Assembly: GCA_030042915.1 (NCBI GenBank)
Contig: JASHYS010000055.1
Location: 1-6,634, forward strand
Source: Acidobacteriaceae bacterium
Lineage (GTDB): Bacteria > Acidobacteriota > Terriglobia > Terriglobales > Acidobacteriaceae
Reading direction: 5' to 3'
Length of the DNA: 6,634 bases
Shown: piece after piece, positions 3,772-6,634 of the stretch
How positions within the stretch are numbered: the first letter of the stretch is position 1
Layout: each line of letters begins with the position of its first letter
Notes under the pieces: generated by a model
Seen by the model: the letters and a program-made list of their open reading frames with translations, nothing else
What the model was told of the DNA's origin: nothing
The model's database searches: none
Translations under genes and position numbers: made by a program

Positions 3772-6264
3772 ATGCGAATGACTGATCCGGCGAGAATTTC
3801 AAGGCGCCGCTTTACGGCCGGTTGTCTGGCAGCCACTGCTCTTGGCGCAGCGAACGCGCTTGAGAGCTGGGGAATGCCTGCCGATTCCCGGCGGAATGCG
3901 CAGCGCACTGTCTCACTCGATCAGGATTGGCGGTTCTGCGGCAAGTCCCGCCCGGGCGCGCTCGAGCCGGATTTCGATGATCGCAGCTTTCCGCGCGCCA
4001 CACTTCCGCACACCGTTACTCCGCTGTCGTGGCAGAATTGGGATCCGGCGAGTTGGCAGGATGTGTGGGTTTATCGGCGGAATTTCTCCGTTCCGCCCGA
4101 TCTCAGAGGCATGCGGCTGTTTCTTCGCTTCGATCGGGTGATGGCTGCGGCTACGCCGGTTGTGAACGGCCACAGGCTTGAGCCGCATTGGGGAGGGTTT
4201 CTTCCGTTCGAGAGCGAGATCACGGATCTGGTTTCGGTTGGCGGTGAAAATACACTTGCCGTCGAGGTGGACTCGCGCTGGTTGAATGTGCCGCCAGCAG
4301 GTTCGCCGGGCGGCCCGAGCGCCGTGGATTATCTGCTGCCCGGCGGCATGACAGGCTCGGTGAGCCTGCGAGCGGTTCCGTGGATTTTTCTTCGCGATGT
4401 TTTTGCGAAACCGGTGAATGTGCTCGATCCGGACCGTCGATTGGAGATTGTCGGCCGGATCGACGCGAAAGGCCCGCTGCCGGCGAATCTTGAATTGAGC
4501 GCCCGCCTGCACAGCGGTGGTCAAACGATCGCATCGGTTGCGACTCATGTACGAGCTGAGCAGGCTGAGCACGAGTTTCATTTGACGATGCAAGAGCTCT
4601 CGGCCATTCGCCTGTGGGGCACCGAGCATCCGCACCTCTACGATCTGGAAGTGACCGCTACGCCGGGCGACGGGACGACGCACCGGTCTGAATCGCGTAT
4701 CGGATTCCGCGAAGCGCGCTTTGCGATCGACGGTTTCTATCTGAATGGACAGCGCACGCAGATCTTCGGGCTCAATCGCCACGAGCTTCACCCGTATACC
4801 GGTTTCGCGGTATGTCCTCGCTCGGAACGCAGGGACGCGGAGATCATTCGCCGCGAATTCAACTGCAACTTTGTGCGCTGCTCGCACTACCCGCAATCAG
4901 AAGCCTTCCTCGATGCTTGCGATGAGCTGGGGCTGATGGTTTGGGAGGAGCCTCCCGGATGGCAGTACATCGGCGACGAGCATTGGCGCGAGCTTGCCGT
5001 GAGCGATGTTGAAGCGATGGTGCGCCGCGACCGGAATCATCCGTCGATTGTGATCTGGGGCGTGCGCATCAACGAATCGCCTAACGATGAGGAGTTGTAT
5101 CGGCGCACGACCGAGGCGGCGAAGAGGCTGGACGGTACGCGGCCCTGTTCCGGCTCCATGACCAGCGTTTCGCCAAGCGCCGTCGAAGGTTGGCACGAAG
5201 ATGTTTACGCTTTCGATGATTACCACGCCGAAGCCGACGGAACCGTGGAGATTTCGCCTCCGGTGCCCGGCGTGCCATTTATGCTGGCTGAGACGGTAGG
5301 CCAGTTCAACTACAGCGCGCGGAGGGGATTTGACCGCAGGTACCGCCGCGCAGGAGACGTGGAGGTGCAGACGAGCCAGGCACTTTACCACGCGCAGGCG
5401 CACAGCAGAGCCGCGACCCATCCGCAATGCGCGGGAGCGATCGCGTGGTGCGCGTTCGACTACGCCAGCCTGATGAACGCCTATAATGCGGTCAAATGTC
5501 CGGGCCTCGCTGATGTCTTCAGGATTCCCAAGCTCGGCGCGGCTTTTTATCGCTCGCAAGCCGACCCGGCGGTGCGGCCGGTGATCGAACCCGATTTTTA
5601 CTGGGATTTTGGACCGCAGGCTCCATCGGGACCGGGCGAGCACGCGGCCATCTTTTCCAACTGCGAGCGGCTTGAAATCTCTGTCGATGGCCAGCTGCAT
5701 TCCGTTCTTCATCCCGACCGCAGCGAATTTCCCAATCTCCGCTATCCGCCCTTCTTCGCCGATTTGAAGCTCGACGGCGCGGGCAATCCCGAGCTTCGGA
5801 TTGACGGATTCAGAGGCGATACGCGCATCCTTTCATGCACCTTTTCCTCAGACCGCTCGCAGGACCGGCTGTGGGTGAGTGCAGACGACAAGGAATTGAC
5901 GGCGGATGGAGCGGACGCGACGCGGCTGGTGTTTGCGGCGGTCGATAAGTATGGCGGGCTGCACGCATTCGGGCGAGGGAGTGTCAGCTTTTCGGTGGAG
6001 GGGCCCGGCATTCTGGTGGGCGACAACCCATTTCTCCTTGAGCAGAACGGCGGCGCCGGAGCTGTGTGGATTAAAACGCAGTTCGGCCAGATGGGGATGA
6101 TTCGCACGACCGCGCACCATGATGTCCTGGGCAGCGGATCGGTGGAGATTCGAGTGGTGGCTCCTGGAACAGCGGAACGAAGCAAGGCGGGTGGGACGCA
6201 AGTTGGCAGCGAGGGGCTGGATGCTTTTCTGGAGACAAAGCACGTCTCGTTTGGAAGAATTTGA
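3772..6264 (+). CDS. Tat-exported glycoside hydrolase family 2 (beta-galactosidase-like)
   Basis: The product is 830 residues from ATG 3772; ATG 3778 is an equal alternative. Both have purine-rich Shine-Dalgarno sites (GGGAG, GGAAG), whereas the in-frame ATG at 3703 would put 33 residues before the export motif. ISRRRFTAGC then LAATALGAANA is a twin-arginine signal peptide (RR at 11-12), so it acts outside the cytoplasm. Domains: jelly-roll sugar-binding (about 47-172, with QDVWVYRRNF), Ig-like sandwich (203-315), TIM barrel (317-602) and C-terminal beta domains (607-797, with a Glyco_hydro_2_C5-like ADGADATRLVFAAVDKYG). Catalytic residues are visible: acid/base E435 in NHPSIVIWGVRINES and nucleophile E507 in PFMLAETVG; GLNRHELHP is also typical. 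The N-x-K uronate-recognition motif of E. coli beta-glucuronidase aligns to KCP here, so a canonical glucuronidase is unlikely. Exact substrate unknown. It is followed 47 bases later by the sugar-acid dehydratase genes. Confidence 0.93.
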   Translation: MRMTDPARISRRRFTAGCLAATALGAANALESWGMPADSRRNAQRTVSLDQDWRFCGKSRPGALEPDFDDRSFPRATLPHTVTPLSWQNWDPASWQDVWVYRRNFSVPPDLRGMRLFLRFDRVMAAATPVVNGHRLEPHWGGFLPFESEITDLVSVGGENTLAVEVDSRWLNVPPAGSPGGPSAVDYLLPGGMTGSVSLRAVPWIFLRDVFAKPVNVLDPDRRLEIVGRIDAKGPLPANLELSARLHSGGQTIASVATHVRAEQAEHEFHLTMQELSAIRLWGTEHPHLYDLEVTATPGDGTTHRSESRIGFREARFAIDGFYLNGQRTQIFGLNRHELHPYTGFAVCPRSERRDAEIIRREFNCNFVRCSHYPQSEAFLDACDELGLMVWEEPPGWQYIGDEHWRELAVSDVEAMVRRDRNHPSIVIWGVRINESPNDEELYRRTTEAAKRLDGTRPCSGSMTSVSPSAVEGWHEDVYAFDDYHAEADGTVEISPPVPGVPFMLAETVGQFNYSARRGFDRRYRRAGDVEVQTSQALYHAQAHSRAATHPQCAGAIAWCAFDYASLMNAYNAVKCPGLADVFRIPKLGAAFYRSQADPAVRPVIEPDFYWDFGPQAPSGPGEHAAIFSNCERLEISVDGQLHSVLHPDRSEFPNLRYPPFFADLKLDGAGNPELRIDGFRGDTRILSCTFSSDRSQDRLWVSADDKELTADGADATRLVFAAVDKYGGLHAFGRGSVSFSVEGPGILVGDNPFLLEQNGGAGAVWIKTQFGQMGMIRTTAHHDVLGSGSVEIRVVAPGTAERSKAGGTQVGSEGLDAFLETKHVSFGRI

Positions 6265-6265
6265 T

Positions 6266-6284
6266 TTGAAGCGTGGAGCTTCAA
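6266..6284 (+). repeat. intercistronic hairpin between GH2 and dehydratase genes
   Basis: TTGAAGC (6266-6272) and GCTTCAA (6278-6284) are exact inverse repeats around the loop GTGGA, starting one base after the GH2 stop codon. A-rich sequence rather than a U-tract follows, then the Shine-Dalgarno sequence of the next gene. It is more likely an mRNA-stability or processing element than a terminator. Confidence 0.45.
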
Positions 6285-6311
6285 GAAAAGAACGATAGAG
6301 GAGAAAACGCA

Positions 6312-6593
6312 ATGATTCATTTTCTTGTTCACGACCGAGCCGACACGGTGGGCGTGGCCGTAGTGGATATTACGGCGGGTACACAATGCGCAGGCCGCGA
6401 TCTTTCAAGCAACCAGCCGCAGCAGGCGAAGGCAACGCAAGACATTCCGCTCGGCCATAAGCTGGCGCTCAAGGATTTTGCAGTCGGGGACACCGTGATC
6501 AAATACGGCAACGACATCGGCAAAGTGGTTCAGCCCATCAAGGCCGGCCAGCACGTGCACGTACACAACCTGAAGACCAAGAGGTGGGCGTGA
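6312..6593 (+). CDS. uxaA: small (SAF-domain) subunit of UxaA/GarD-family sugar-acid dehydratase
   Basis: The 93-residue product matches the N-terminal SAF domain of altronate/galactarate dehydratases. It has DIPLGHKLALKDFAVGD and VIKYGNDIGKVV (44-73), then the diagnostic GQHVHVHNLKTKRW (79-92). In E. coli UxaA this domain is fused to the catalytic part; here it is a separate polypeptide, as in many bacteria with split enzymes. The family dehydrates D-altronate to 2-keto-3-deoxy-D-gluconate, or related aldarates, in the cytoplasm; the substrate here cannot be fixed from this subunit. ATG 6312 is chosen because AGAGGAG ends eight bases upstream; an in-frame GTG at 6273 lies in the intercistronic hairpin loop. 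Its stop overlaps the large-subunit start by one base (TGATG). Operon with the upstream GH2 gene is likely (47-base gap). Confidence 0.88.
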   Translation: MIHFLVHDRADTVGVAVVDITAGTQCAGRDLSSNQPQQAKATQDIPLGHKLALKDFAVGDTVIKYGNDIGKVVQPIKAGQHVHVHNLKTKRWA

Positions 6594-6634
6594 TGAGGGA
6601 CCAGACCATAGCCGCATATCGGCGTGAGAACGAG
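6593..6634 (+). CDS. uxaA: large subunit of UxaA-family dehydratase, 5' end only
   Basis: The frame opens with ATG at 6593, sharing a base with the preceding stop, and runs off the window after 14 codons: MRDQTIAAYRRENE. YRREN is the usual opening of the catalytic domain of UxaA-family dehydratases (G-YRREnGr-G-RN). A Shine-Dalgarno-like GAGGTGG lies just upstream. The one-base overlap with the small subunit implies coupled translation of two subunits of one enzyme. The active-site and metal-binding residues lie beyond the window. The call depends as much on context as on the short sequence. Confidence 0.75.
   Translation, partial: MRDQTIAAYRRENE

Noticed and set aside
3808..3825. Possible lipobox TAGC in the GH2 signal peptide
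   Set aside because: The cysteine follows the twin-arginine motif almost directly with no hydrophobic stretch before it, and the -3 residue is Thr rather than Leu.
3913..4896. 327-codon antisense frame over the GH2 gene, and further ones at 4897-5712 and 5742-6386
   Set aside because: The GH2 reading is unambiguous, with both catalytic glutamates; the antisense frames are composition artefacts.
1..6634. CRISPR array, insertion sequence, integrase or phage genes
   Set aside because: No regularly spaced direct repeats, transposase motifs or terminal inverted repeats were seen.

Overview
The window looks like chromosomal DNA from a GC-rich, Gram-negative-type bacterium. Acidobacteriota (Terriglobia-like) is my best guess. 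This is an inference from memory of similar gene pairs (short GntR regulator plus stomatin-like protein, ArsR plus SRPBCC protein), a Tat-exported glycoside hydrolase and a CATCCTGA-type intergenic repeat; no marker gene is present to prove it.

Layout. Positions 1-203 hold the 3' end of a thioredoxin-fold (TlpA/ResA-like) gene on the + strand. Positions 204-496 are a non-coding convergent intergenic stretch with a repeat-like motif and two strong hairpins. Positions 497-1340 on the - strand are a two-gene operon: an ArsR-family repressor followed by an overlapping SRPBCC/AHSA1 protein, with a near-perfect 24-bp palindrome centred on the repressor's start codon. Positions 1341-1832 contain no convincing gene. 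A + strand operon follows: a short YtrA-type GntR regulator (1883-2299) behind an iterated GTTCTA operator, translationally coupled to a stomatin/slipin-type SPFH membrane protein (2296-3174). After these comes a small ferredoxin-fold protein resembling a heavy-metal-associated domain without its cysteines (3223-3486). A tRNA-Arg(ACG) lies at 3566-3642. The right half is a sugar-catabolism operon: a Tat-exported family 2 glycoside hydrolase (3772-6264), then the small SAF-domain subunit of a split altronate-dehydratase-family enzyme (6312-6593), then the first codons of its large subunit (6593 to the window end).

How the genes work together. There are two self-contained regulator-plus-target units (ArsR/SRPBCC and YtrA/slipin), each with a palindromic operator at its promoter suggesting autoregulation. 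The third unit pairs glycan hydrolysis outside the cytoplasm with sugar-acid breakdown inside it. A recurring feature is that the first genes of predicted transcripts (arsR-like, ytrA-like, HMA-like) lack a Shine-Dalgarno sequence and have a TANNNT or -10-like box a few bases upstream. The downstream genes have good Shine-Dalgarno sequences. This suggests leaderless or very short-leader initiation for the promoter-proximal genes.
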